Part shown: piece by piece, positions 45,572 through 56,900 of the stretch
How the letters are laid out: each line of letters opens with the position of its first letter
Position numbering within the stretch: the first letter of the stretch is position 1
Source of the DNA: Humulus lupulus
Taxonomy: Eukaryota; Streptophyta; Magnoliopsida; Rosales; Cannabaceae
DNA: 64,000 nucleotides
Direction: 5' to 3'
Assembly: GCF_963169125.1 (NCBI RefSeq)
Contig: NC_084795.1
Location: 277,770,122-277,834,121, forward strand
Notes under the pieces: generated by a model
Told to the model about the DNA's origin: nothing
The model's database searches: none
Seen by the model: the letters and a program-made list of their open reading frames with translations, nothing else
Made by a program: the position numbers and the translations under genes

Positions 45572-48338
45572 CTAGGCTCCACCGGGCTGCTCCGTTGAGG
45601 TCGCTGTCTCGCCCTCCTGCTCGGTCGCTGTAGAGGTCTCCCCGGTCTCAGAGGGCACCTCTTGCTAAAGACGAGCTTTAAACCCCTCCCGGAAGGACTC
45701 CCAGACATCCGCTCCTAGGAAGGAGAAGTCGTCGTCCGGGTTGAAGTCCCAGCAGTGGTATAGCATGTCCTCCATGGCGGAGCTGGAAGCCGCCTTCTCC
45801 TTTTCCAAGGTGGCCTTAGCCTCCTCGACCTCTGTTTTTGCAGAGTCTAGCACGGCCCGAGTAGCCCTGGCCTCCTCAAGTTCGGCCGTTATAGCGGCTA
45901 GGGCAGCCTTGTTAGCCTCGACCTCTTCTAGTTGGGGCGGGACACATCCAGCTCGGCCCGCGCGGCCGCCAAGGCATCCTTGGCCTCCTGTTCCCACTTT
46001 TGGGCAGTCTTCAGGGTGGCCAAGGTAGTCTTCTGGGCGGCCAAAACAGCCTGATGCTTGCCCCTCATGTCCTCGAGCCGAGCCTTGGACCTGGATATGC
46101 TCCGGTGAAGAGCCAAGGCACCCTACAAAACAAAGAGACAACTGCCTTAGAAAAAAAAAGAGAGAACATGCGATGCATGATAACCAAAGAGTACAAAATG
46201 TAAACCCAGCTTACCGTTAGAGCCATTCCCAGTGAAGACTCCATCACGCTCTCCGGGCTCCTTGTTTCGATCGCCCGTAGGTCCTTTTCGGTGGCGGTGT
46301 AGTAGTGGTCGACGGTGTAGGTCGCCGTCTCGTACACCGTCCCCCGAAAGACGTCAGGAATTTTCTCCAAGGCCTGGGGGTCCACCGGAATGCGCACCTT
46401 GGGGACTACGGTTGCCAAAATCCCGGGCTCTGCCTCCATATCCCGAAAAAAGGCGGGAGCTCGTGGAGGGGGCGGGGGCATCTTCTCCACTGCTGCAGGA
46501 GGTGGAGGTAACTTGGCCTAGGGAGCTGGGGTCTGGTCTTTCCCCTTTGCAGGGGACTTGGATGGTGTCCCAGCGGCTTTCTTTGCTACCCAAAGCTTCT
46601 TCATTTTGGGCCCAGAGGCCCCAACAGAAGAGTTCCCTTCGGTGAACATAGCTCGCAGGTGTTTGTTCCCGGGCTGAGACATCTCCTCTTACAAAACAAA
46701 GACAACATTAGTATACAAGTAAGCATTTATGCAAGAACAACAAAAATAAGAGGGAAAAAGCGGAACTCAAGTATATATATATATATATTGAAAGGGATCC
46801 TACCCCCCGAGCTAGAAGAGGAATCTATGGTCACGACCATCGGCCCCGAAGCTTTTGCGGGGGAATCTAAGACAATGACTTCGCGAGCTGGAACAGGTTC
46901 TGGGTCCGAATCTGGTTCGGGACTAGACTCTTCTACATATTGCCTAAGACCTAGAGCTACAGTACCCTACCGAAGAGAGGGCCACGACCGGAGATTAGTC
47001 CTATACTCCTCAAAGAAGGCCGAACTAAAGGCTAAGGTGTTGTCTACGACTACAGTACCCCTAGGGAGGCTACTCTCGTAATCCAGCACGAGCCGGTCGA
47101 CACACTGGAGTAGGGTTACGTCAAGGTCTGGGTCGTTTCGATGGCGTTGGACGGGCTGGTTGGGATTAAACCTAGCTAACCGAGGATCGGTGGTGGCCCT
47201 ATCTAAGCCCCTGAACATGTAAGGATTACCTTGCCCAAAGGGACCTGCGGCTGCTCCGGACCGGATCCTCTCCTCGTCCGTTCCTTGGACGACCTCCAGC
47301 GCCCGCTTCCTCCTCGTCCTTACGAGGGGCACCTCGTCCTCCTCGTCCTCGTCCTCTCCTTCCCCCATGGCCTCCTCCTCGGGGATGGGCCTTATCTCAC
47401 GAGCTGGGGGAATCCCCCAGGGTCTCCTCAGGGCCAAAGTCTGGCCTGGAGAGATCAGTTTGCATGCCAACATCGTCTCGTCTGTCATGAGCTGGCGATA
47501 GTCCTTTTCACTGGGGGCAGACCCGCCAGTGTCTCATACTGACTCCCGAGGATCACAGACTTGTCTATCCTCGCGAAAATGGCTGCAGAATTGTTCTAAG
47601 TCAGAAACTGATAAAGGGAAGCTAATCAATACTTAACTTACGAGCTAAGAGTGAAAGGTACTTACGAGGACGGTTGAAGTAATGAAGTTCGCAGTTGCGA
47701 AACCCCTTGGATATAAAGAACTGGTCTTTGAAGTCATTGGGGTGGCTGGGCAGCTCGATGACCGCAGCCGTGTTTGGAAAGCAGGTCAGGTAGTAGAACC
47801 CGTCGCCTCGCCCCCGCTGCTTCGGGCTGGCCTTGAGGCAGAAAAAATATAAGATATCCGCCGGAGTGGGGACCTCCCATTCCTGTTTCAGGAACAGATA
47901 TCTCAACCCCGCCAACAAACGGTAGGAGTTGGGGGGGAGCTGGAAAGGAGCCAACTTCACATAGTTGAGGAAGTCGGCGAAGTATTGGTCCAGTGGGAGG
48001 AAGGCCCCAGCCTTGAAGTGCTCGTCACTCCAAGCCGCGTATTCCTCGTCGAGCGGTGCACAGCTCCGCTCACCTTCTAGGGGAGGTCGGGCGATCAGGG
48101 TGCCCCTCCCCAGCTCGATATTGTGGGAAAGGAATATTTTATTCACTTTCCCTTGGTCAGTGATCTTCGAGACGATCTTCTCAGCCTCGAAGAAAGCATC
48201 GGCCGCCACCTCGAGCTCCCGCTCCACGGCCGACCCGAAAGCAGGGATTGGGGAGTCTATCACCACCTCATTTCCTTTGGATTGTTGGGAGGACGAGCTG
48301 CCTGCGGTCTTTTTAGGGGCGTTCTTCTTGGGTCCCAT
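45572..48338 (-). pseudogene. Antisense four-exon gene of the Tat element (PF04195-like)
   Basis: On the strand opposite to gag-pol. Exon 1 48338-47666 (MGPKKNAPKK start), exon 2 47582-46804, exon 3 46687-46215, exon 4 46122-45572. The introns (83, 116 and 92 nt) have GTAAGT/GTAGGA/GTAAGC donors and AG acceptors, and each junction keeps the frame. About 825 codons. Exon 1 encodes a domain like the plant 'putative gypsy-type transposon' family (FLPLDQYFADFLNYVK, LPPNSYRLLAGLRYLF). Exon 2 has an acidic/basic linker (GEGEDEDEEDE, RTRRKR), exon 3 a Pro-rich part, exon 4 a long Ala/Glu/Lys coiled coil ending YHCWDFNPDDDFSFLG. Lesions: frameshifts near 47510 and 45945 and stops near 46968, 46518 and 45665. 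The function in Tat elements is unknown. Confidence 0.75.
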
Positions 48339-48422
48339 CTGGTCGCCTAGCGAACAAAAGAAGAAATTTTAGAAAGGGCGACCTAAACATAAGAAAGAAT
48401 CTGAAGAGAAGTGTTTCCTTTG

Positions 48423-48449
48423 CACGGGCTGAGGTAATCTCAGCCCGTG
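48423..48449. repeat. Perfect 11-bp inverted repeat in the antisense leader
   Basis: CACGGGCTGAG, loop GTAAT, CTCAGCCCGTG. It lies ~85 bp upstream of the antisense ATG, in what I infer to be the leader intron of that gene. Confidence 0.8.
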
Positions 48450-48655
48450 GAGAGTGAGACCACGCGGTTCTATGAACACGCGCCTGTGCTCCCAATGAAT
48501 CCCCGATTACTCGAAATTTGTGTGTCAGGAGGGTCAGGATAAAAGTTTGCCTTGGAAGGAAAGTTTCAGTAGGCAAGAAGTGAAAAACCACCTGTGAAGC
48601 GTGTCCCCTAAGCTACCCGGTTTTGTACCCAACATGCTGGATATTTGATGGACCC

Positions 48656-50545
48656 AAAACGGGTATGTTTAAAAATTTATAAATCGCAAGCGCACGAATC
48701 GTTTATATAGAATAGTGATCGTGTAAGCAAGGATGTCGAACCCAAAGGAGTTTTCTAAAATCGAAAAGAGAAAACTATTTTAAATCAAAAGTAATAAATT
48801 CTAACCTAGCTCCAAAGATTGATGAGTTTTAATATTATGAACATAAAATAAAAGATTGAAAAATAAAGCTATTTAAGAGAATAAAAATAAAGCAATAATG
48901 ATTTGAAAATAAGTGTTAAAAGAAAAGATTATTAAGATACTAGAATCCACAAAATGTAAGTTTAATAATATTTATTAGTATATTGATTCCCAAGTTTTAG
49001 TGATAGTTAAAATAATTCAAACTATCATTTTCCAAATAGATTTATAATTTTAAACACAAATTACTTCTAAAAAGATAGGATTTTTCTTCACTTTTCAAAA
49101 TTATAATTTCAAAGCATTTAGTGTAAATCAATATAATGAAATAAGAAATAAATCAATGAACATTATTTATAAGGCAAAACATAATATTTTTGTTCTAAGC
49201 ATGGATGTGTACAATTTAATGACGTATCTTACACAAAGAATATTATGCTTTTGCACTAATGAAGAACAAAGTATAAATATGTACTAACAATCCAAAATAC
49301 ATGATATTTAAGATGAAAGAAGATATTTGAAGAAGAAAATTCCATAAACTTTGTTGCACAAAATGGGAAATCAATATACAAAATAAACACTATCTAGTTA
49401 CATATTATTTCACCATCACCTTAATAATCTTAAAAAGATTAGAAACACATAACTAAAATAGCAAATACAAAATAAAAATTACAAACATAAATAGGGAAAT
49501 TTAGAGGATGAACCCCCAGATTTTTTCTCTAAAAATACATAGAAAATAACCAAAAAGAAGAAGAAGATGAAAAGAATAGAGAAGTTTTGAATGTGTAGAA
49601 ATTATGGTATAGTAACCTCTCCCCCATATGGACACACCTAAATCCCTTATTTATAGCAAAAAATGAGGTATTAAAATAATCAATTTAAATTAATTAAATT
49701 GATTAATTAATTTAATTAATTATAATATGGCAAATATGAGTAAATTATAGGGTGTAATAATGATATTTTGGGGTAAAATGTGTAGAAAGTGGGGTAAAAA
49801 ATGTAGTATTTTTGGCAAATGGGAAATTTTGCTTTTTTTTGTTGGGCTCAATAAATGGGAAAAAGCAGCTGGGCCGAATTGGCTTGGGTGTGCTTTTGGT
49901 GCTGGCAGTGGCATTTGTCTTGGGGAGAGACTGCTGAAGTCTTGTTGATGGCTGGCGCAAGTTTGCTTGGAGGAAGGCTGATTGATTGCTGAAGTGGGGA
50001 GGTGTGTTGAACGTGAGGCACAGCAAGGGAAATGGCTGAAGGAGTTGCTGAAGCTAATGGGCCTGGGAGGAGGAGAATGCTTCGTGGGCCTGGGCTTTGG
50101 CAGGCTTCCTTGGGCCTAAGAAAAATACAATTTTTCTTGTTATTTTCTTTCAAAACTACCACCTTTCCTTTGATTTCCTTGCTTTTCAAGAGCCAATATT
50201 CCATACAAAATAAATATAAAATAAATCATAATACAATATTTTCAACTATAAAATAAATCAATTTAATTATTTGAAAATATTAATTATAACTTAATTTATA
50301 TTTTACATTTAAGTTCAATAATACAACATTTTTTTACCACTAACTTAACAATAATAATTCAAATAATTAACTACAAAATTTTACAACAAAATACTTATAA
50401 AAACACACAAAAGTATATAAAATCATGATAAGACTACTAAATTCAAAATTACTTAAAAACTTAATAAATCAATTAAAAACTCAAGAATTAAGCAACAATT
50501 ATCACATAAAAAGTGGTAAAATAACTCTATTTTGTAGAGTTATCA
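48656..50545 (-). mobile_element. Athila-like solo LTR (1890 bp), TSD ATATT
   Basis: Read on the minus strand it starts TGATAACTCTACAAAATAG and ends GGGTCCATCA, with the Athila-type phrases GACATCCTTGCTTACACGATCACT and ACGATTCGTGCGCTTGCGAT near its 3' end. The target duplication ATATT is perfect (48651-48655 and 50546-50550). No primer site or internal region adjoins it. Its ORFs are low-complexity. It does not carry the palindrome module. Confidence 0.92.
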
Positions 50546-50775
50546 ATATTTTAAACAAGCATACCAAAAAATCCTACCCAGAAGATTTCCCCATAAAGCG
50601 CACCCTATGAGGCATGCTCCTAAATGGTTTTCTTCTACAATCGATGCCCTAAAATAAAAACCTACACCCTTCATACCCACAAAAAACCAACAGAATATTG
50701 CATGCAGCTACAGGAACTATTTACTTAGGCTACAGTGAAAAGAAAATTTAAAGCATGCACAGTCAAAAAACTTAC

Positions 50776-51009
50776 GAAGTGTTTTGCTGTGGGGGGGATG
50801 AAGGGGTCGTCTGGGTTGGGGCCTCGACGGAATAACTGGTACCAAAGCCTCAAAGGAGGCCTTGCACCTAATCTTCTGGAATGCTGGGAATGGTAACCGG
50901 GAGAAAAAGAGGGTTTTTTGAGGGTGAGAAGAGAGAAGAAGATGGGAAATTTAGAAAATTTTCAAATAAATGGGTGGCCCATGCATAAGGTGGCCACTCC
51001 TCTTATATA
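50776..51009 (-). promoter_or_regulatory. Putative promoter and leader exon of the antisense gene
   Basis: A minus-strand TATA box (GTATATAAGAGG, plus 51002-51009) is followed, in antisense direction, by a CT-rich stretch like a plant 5' leader and then the donor CACTTC|GTAAGTTTTTT at 50775. The matching acceptor is TTCGCTAG|GCGACC at 48347, eight bases before the antisense ATG. The inferred intron, ~530 bp originally, now contains the Athila-like LTR. Confidence 0.45.
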
Positions 51010-51258
51010 CGTGAAAGGCCATGTGAGGAGGGCCGTTGGATTGCCCTGATGTGGGATCCGAGGCTCTCAACTCGAAAGGTGAAACGACGGCTGAGTATAG
51101 GCTAGGCCATTTAATGCGGTTCTCAGAAGACGTACCGTCATCAACCACGATGCTCCACGTATTCGGCGCTTGCGTAATAGGTGGAATATGGAGAGTCCAT
51201 GGAGAAGCCTAAAAGCCCCCACTGTGGCCCCAGATGACGTCGTGTGCCACGAGCAGAG

Positions 51259-51272
51259 GCTTGGGGGGCAAA
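51259..51272 (+). promoter_or_regulatory. Polypurine tract of the Tat element
   Basis: GCTTGGGGGGCAAA directly precedes the 3' LTR start TGTACGCCC. Confidence 0.8.
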
Positions 51273-52023
51273 TGTACGCCCTAATTTTCCACGGGCTATT
51301 AGCGAGCTGAGATATGGCATAATTATATCAGCCACGTGGATACCACGTGGGCGGAGCTGTTGTTGTTAGGTCCTACCTCTTTAGCTCGAGGTAACCAAAG
51401 GTTTATCAAGATTATTTAAGGGCCGAGTCAGGAATATGAAGACCGCAGGTCAAGAAGGCATCCAGCTCGAGGCACGAGCTGGAGTTGGAAGCTGTGACCC
51501 TTTATAAAGTCAACCACGCAATGTAAACGTGCATATATCAGACATCACGTGTCTGATATATACCTGAATTCTCGGACACGCAGCATGAACGTGCGTGTTC
51601 AGGCACCCACGACTGGGTTGGGCCGTGCGGCCCATTATCCCCTTACCTATTGATTAGACCACACTTCATTTGTCAGGTTTTAGGAATTAATCATGAATGT
51701 CACAGAAGTGACATAATAGGTAAGAAGGTCACGGGATGACCCCCCTTACCAACTCCCAGGTGCCATCTTCTAAAAATATGGAGATCCTGGGAGTTGCAAA
51801 GAGTTGGATTCTATTGTGTAACGAAATACCTTGTAAGGAATACCAGAAATATAGCAATAATATTGGCTGGTGGAGTAGAAGGATTTTAACATTTGAACCA
51901 CCTAAAAACGTATTCGTGTCATCAGTCCATTTTAAGATCATTCATCTGTTTCGGTTAATTATTCAGCACTAATCCCTTTCTCTTATTTTCTTAATTACTT
52001 GTTGGCGAAGAACCGCGTCAACA
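51273..52023 (+). repeat. 3' LTR of the Tat element
   Basis: 751 bp, about 3% different from the 5' LTR and mostly by transitions. Both CCACGTGG palindromes (51332-51339, 51343-51350) and the 12-bp inverted repeat (51533-51561) are conserved; the TATA box is degraded. Confidence 0.95.
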
Positions 52024-54203
52024 GTTCCAAATTCATTCCCACTTGATTTTGCAACTTCCATACACATTATGAGAGTTAAAATCACTTCTCTTACAGCCAT
52101 ATCTCTTATGGATTTGAGAAATTCAAATCAAAATGTGTAATATCAAATCTACACATTATTTGGTAATATTTGGGAGTTACAAAGTTGTAACTGATTTTGT
52201 AACTCCAAAATATGTCACATTTAGGCACATACATTTCTCTAATTTTATGACTCTTAATAATATATTACAAAGTATGACAAATCACATTATGTCACATTAT
52301 TTAATCTAACATTATATTATTTAAAATAATATAAGAGAAGCTTAAGTCTTATTCCTCTTGGGCCTGTTCCTCTTGAACTTTAATCTCAGGCCACTTCTCC
52401 ATAGTTTGTTGGACCGAATGAGTGTACAAAGTTATGTGGGCCTGGCTAACCAAAGATTCGATAAGAAGGTTGAAGACCATTCAGAGCTCCTACAATCAAC
52501 CACTAACGAAAGTACTCAATTATTCATTGTACTAAAGCGTAAATGAAAGCATTATACTAAGAGCTGATATATATTCCTGTTGGAAATTCGTCTAATTTTT
52601 ACATATAATTCCACTCAAATCCTTATTTGATTTTCTTTTTTACTCGGCCATTTCCTTTATTAATTAGCAAAGCAATATATGCATAATATAAATATATATA
52701 TATATATATATTTATATGAGTATGATAGGAGCTGGGCAAGTGGGCGTGGGCCTATTATGCAATTAAAACGATAGTATTATTGGGTCTGTAATACAATTAA
52801 AAATAATGATAGTGTTAATAGTTATTCACAATGTTAACAAAATGTAACTAAAATTATATATAAATTTGTGGCTTTGTTTAATTATGATATATAAAATATT
52901 TGACTGTATATATAATATCATATATATCATTAATTCTTTTCAATTCTTGTTATATATATAGTGTCATATTTTAAAAGTTGACTAAGTGTAATGATTAATA
53001 TACTTATATTTACAATTATGTAAGAACTAGAATGAGAAAAAATTTGAACTATATAATTATTAAAGTTGCTAAAAACAAATACAACACTATTACATACACT
53101 AAACATTGACTTTCTCTGTTTTTTTTTTTCAATCATAAATAAAATATGCAGAGAAAATATTTGAATGATTTTTAAATATCACATTTAATATCTGTCTAAA
53201 AAAATACTTTATTATTACGGTGGAAAATTTTAAGCATGGGGGTGGGTGAGGTTTTTGTCAGCGTTTTTTTCACAAAAACCAAAGAGAAAAGTAGGAGAAA
53301 AATGCCAAATTCAATTTATAAATATAGTAAGAGAAAAATGTTAGAAATATACATATACATATTTAAATTTAAATTAAATAATTATTGATAAAACATATAA
53401 AATTCAATTTATAAACATTCATAAATATATGTGGAAGGGTAATCGTTTTCCTATTGGTATATTAGATACAAAATTTAATTAAGTAAATGACCCGCCAGAC
53501 AAATTAATTAATATTTGTCGTTTCTAAGATTATAAAATCTAATGCATGGTCGTTATACATATGAACCATTGTCTTTTATTATAGGGATTGTTTTGTTTTA
53601 TATTTGTTTGGAACTTGTGTTTTGTAAAATTGTTCAAATAGATTCTTAAATTTAATTTTGATGAAGACAAAATTGAATATAACAACACAGATGTTAAACA
53701 AAATGATTTTGTTTTTATTTTAAATTATTAGTTTGATGAATTATTTGTAATTTTAGCTCATAAAATTTTGACTAAAATCGAGTTTAGGATTACATTTAAA
53801 CTATTTTACAAAACACGGAATCCAAATTATTAAAAACACTTTAAATGCAATTAAAATAGATCAACCTTTTTACAGATTATAAATTACAAATAGCAATTTA
53901 CCTTCTTCTAATTAGTAGGTAAAACCTCTATTGTAGCATGTATAGTGATTCCAATAAAAATATTTGCAATATTTTTTTTAATACCTGAATTTGTTTTCGA
54001 ATTGTGTGCCTGGACAAGATAAACAACAATCAAACCAGTTACAATTAGCTAAGAATTTGAATTTGAAAGCTGTTTTTGACATCTTTAAAGGCAAACAACT
54101 ATAAAGGTCGGGGATGGATGCAATTTAGCGAAATGCTCTCCGTACTAGCAAAATGCTCCGGCTGAAAGGTTAGTGCAGTACACCATTTGTGGCCATGTCA
54201 CGG
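52024..54203. other. Rest of the split LTR-like repeat, then AT-rich DNA
   Basis: The first five bases are the Tat target duplication. The next ~400 bp continue the LTR-like repeat from 37146-37576. From ~52550 on, the sequence is AT-rich with simple TA repeats (52690-52710) and no coding signal that I can support. A short GC-richer stretch at ~54110-54203 precedes the next LTR. Confidence 0.6.
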
Positions 54204-55629
54204 TGTTGCAAATTTGAAACTACGCAAGTATACGTAATCACAATGTAGTAATGTTCGGTAAATTTGATTATCGTCCCACAAATACTGAATTATCAATTAC
54301 AAATATTTAATTTCTAATCTCTGTTTGGTTAACAAAAAGTTGATTATTTTTTTAGAATTTAAAAGAACATAAACATAAACAAAAATAACAAAAGTTTAAC
54401 ACTGAAATTAAAGAAACAAAAGAGAATTAATTCAATAAAAAGTGAACTAGTGAATTTAATCTCCTCTTCTATCCATTCTACTATTTCATTAAAACTAGAT
54501 TTTATAATCACTCTTCTTATTAAGATAGCAAGTTTACAAAAGTATTTTATATTCAGATTAAGATATATAAAATTCGACCTAGATATGAATTTTCTATAAT
54601 TCTATGATGAACTCACATATAAGAAACATTAAGATCAAAAACTCAAAAACTACATAAATTATATTGATACTCTCGTTCAATACTGATATATATGTCCAAT
54701 CAATTATACCATGTTTAAATCCCACATTTCAGATTTTGACTCAAACTCATATGGATTATGTAAAAGATGGCCAATCAATCACATGTAATAAACACAAATT
54801 GAAAGGATCTTAAAGAATAAGAAAAAAAATATAAACTTTGCATTAAATCATAGTAAAGTTTCAAGAGATTCAATTAAAAACCCTAAGAATAAAATTAGTT
54901 CATCAACATGACAAAGAAATCCATAATACTAGAGTTTAACATAAAGAAAATTAAAGACGAAGAAGAAAAAGAACTATAGATTCAATCTTTGAAATTGCTC
55001 CCAAAATGTTCTCCTTGCCTCCTTCGATGAAAAACCAGACTAAAAATCGCACTCAAGCTCCCCTCTATTAACAACCCTAATGACTTTTTATGAAAATACA
55101 TTTTTACCTCACTCAAAATGCTTGTTTTCGTCATTCGTACGAGCAATAGTGCAGGGGTGCTAGTTTGGTGGCGTTGGTGCGCTTATGAAATCATAAAAAA
55201 AAATGCTATATGGAAATTTGTAGCGCAAGGGCGCTTCAGCAGATTTGGCAAAGCGCAGGGGTGCTTGGGAAGCAGCGCTAGTGCGCTTTTACCTAGGTGA
55301 AGCTCTTCTCTATAATTTCGTAGCGCAGAGGCGCTACAACATTGTGTTGGTGTGCTTCAACAACTAACTTTAATCTTCAATAAACTTCCAAAAATTTCTC
55401 CAAAATCTCCAACACAACCCATCAACAAGCCTCAAGGCCATGATCACCTCAAAATGACCAAATTCAACATTCTTTAACAAATTTTCTTCTTGTTTCACTC
55501 AATCTCATATGTCAAATAATAAAAGTTGAAACAAGAAGAAACTAGCGTAATTATGTACAAAACAAACTTAATTACCTCTAACTTGTCCTAAAACAAACAC
55601 AATAAAGCAAGTAAAAAACTCTCTTATCA
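54204..55629 (-). mobile_element. Athila-like solo LTR (1426 bp), TSD CACGG
   Basis: On the minus strand it starts TGATAAGAGAG and ends GTATACTTGCGTAGTTTCAAATTTGCAACA, matching the end of the LTR at 28825-30034 (GTATACTTGCGCAGTA, GCAACA). The duplication CACGG is perfect (54199-54203 and 55630-55634). It contains a repeated phrase around GCGC(A/T)(A/G)G-G-GCGCTT (55210-55350). No internal sequence remains. Confidence 0.92.
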
Positions 55630-55871
55630 CACGGCGGTACAAGTCAGATCCAAATTGTGGTCTTAAGGTGTCACCACCTTTGTCTCAGCCTTGGGACCTT
55701 ATTATTCCTTATACAGAACACCTGAAGGGCTACTTTTGGCGTTTCAATTCTCAGGTCATTTCTATGTACTCTCTCAAAAAATCTCGACGTCCAGAGTCTC
55801 TTTCTTTGTCTTCAAGAAGTTCTTTGTTGAGTTTTTTGCTTGATATCCAATCCTTTCATCTCCTTGAAGCT

Positions 55872-56735
55872 ATGGAAGAAGCGGTGGAAGTTCATGTGCA
55901 AACTGACAACGTGGATGGGGTTCTCAATTAGGTGGAAAATGTAAGATTTGAGGATTTTTTTGTAGATTTGGTGCCTAATGATGAAGGTGTGCTAAAATGA
56001 CCATCGAGAAATCTCTTGTGGGTAAGTATTTTTCCAAGCGTCCCATCTCTAATGGTCTGCTTAGGTCGGTTGTTGGAGAAGTTTGGAAGCCAAAACCCGG
56101 TTGGAGAATGCAACAAGTTTCTCAGAAGACTTTCATCTTTAGGTTCACCAGCAAAGAGGATGTTGCTTTTATCATGAGAAAAATTCCCTGGTCTCCTTGT
56201 GATGGGTTTCTCCTACTTACGATGTTCCCTAAAGATGGTTTTTTGGAAGTCTGGGAATCTTCACTCAACGACTATTTGGGTTAGAGCTTATGGGGTTTTA
56301 GTTAGGTTTATGTCAGATGGAAATGTTGTTTTGCTGAGCAATTGGGTTTGTACTTGCCTTGAAGCTAACAAAGCTAACAATGTCAGATGGCAATGGATTA
56401 TGAGGTTTAAAATCTTGCTTGACCTAGACAAGCCTTTATTGGCTGGTTTATCCTTCCCTCCTGATAGACCAAAGCATGTTTGGGGTCACCTCAAATATGA
56501 GAGGCTTCCACTTGTTTGCTACAAGTGCAGAATTGTCGGCCATGGAGAGGGTGAATATTCGGCTAAAATGCGTATGATAATGGCCGATAATGGGATCTTT
56601 GTGCCGCTTTTTGGGCCATGGCTGAGGTTAGGGTCACAAGTGGAAAATTGCTTTTCTTTGATGGAGGCAGAAGACTATTTTGACAGGATCCAAATGGAAA
56701 TGGATGAACGTCCTAAGGTCATCAACAAGTTCTGA
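55872..56735 (+). pseudogene. DUF4283/zinc-knuckle protein, LINE ORF1-like
   Basis: Begins MEEAVEVHVQTD at 55872, hits a stop at 55929 and a frameshift near 55996. The middle part (55997-56284) has KTFIFRFTSKEDVAFIM and VWESSLNDYLG, typical of DUF4283. After a second shift near 56280 the domain continues (LPVGL-like VLVRFMSD, FKILLDLDKPLLAG) to a knuckle YERLPLVCYKCRIVGHGEGEYS, where the last Cys is Tyr. Such proteins are the first ORF of plant L1-type LINEs. No endonuclease or RT follows, and no poly-A tail was seen; an LTR begins 165 bp later. Confidence 0.75.
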
Positions 56736-56900
56736 GATAAAGGTTGATGAGGCCTTGATATGGACTCCTATTCATGTTGAAATGTTAACACAACTAAAGC
56801 GGCAGTCGGAGGTTCGTCCGAGGAAGTTCTGATATGTAATTCAGATATAGTACACATTAATCCATGCATGTCCACTCTATGCAACCAGATGATAGTGGAG

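Larger units (their letters stand above)
37577..52023 (+). mobile_element. Tat-lineage Ty3 retrotransposon (14.4 kb)
   Basis: LTRs at 37577-38328 and 51273-52023 are flanked by the perfect duplication GTTCC (37572-37576 and 52024-52028). Order: LTR, primer site, gag-protease, RT-RNase H, archaeal-type RNase H, integrase, PPT-like motif, ~120-bp tandem repeats, spliced antisense gene, polypurine tract, LTR. An extra RNase H, an antisense gene and 3' tandem repeats are hallmarks of the Tat lineage. A nested solo LTR (48656-50545) accounts for 1.9 kb. Gag-pol has 14 in-frame stops and at least one frameshift, so it cannot act alone. The LTRs differ at ~23 of 751 positions by my count. Confidence 0.95.

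Noticed and set aside
49720..50256. Pro-rich minus-strand ORFs in the nested solo LTR
   Set aside because: Low complexity and overlapping in several frames; nothing beyond chance in a GC-richer LTR segment.
37577..52023. An endogenous pararetrovirus instead of a retrotransposon
   Set aside because: Two LTRs, a TSD, an integrase and an archaeal-type RNase H identify a Ty3 Tat element; no movement or coat protein is present.
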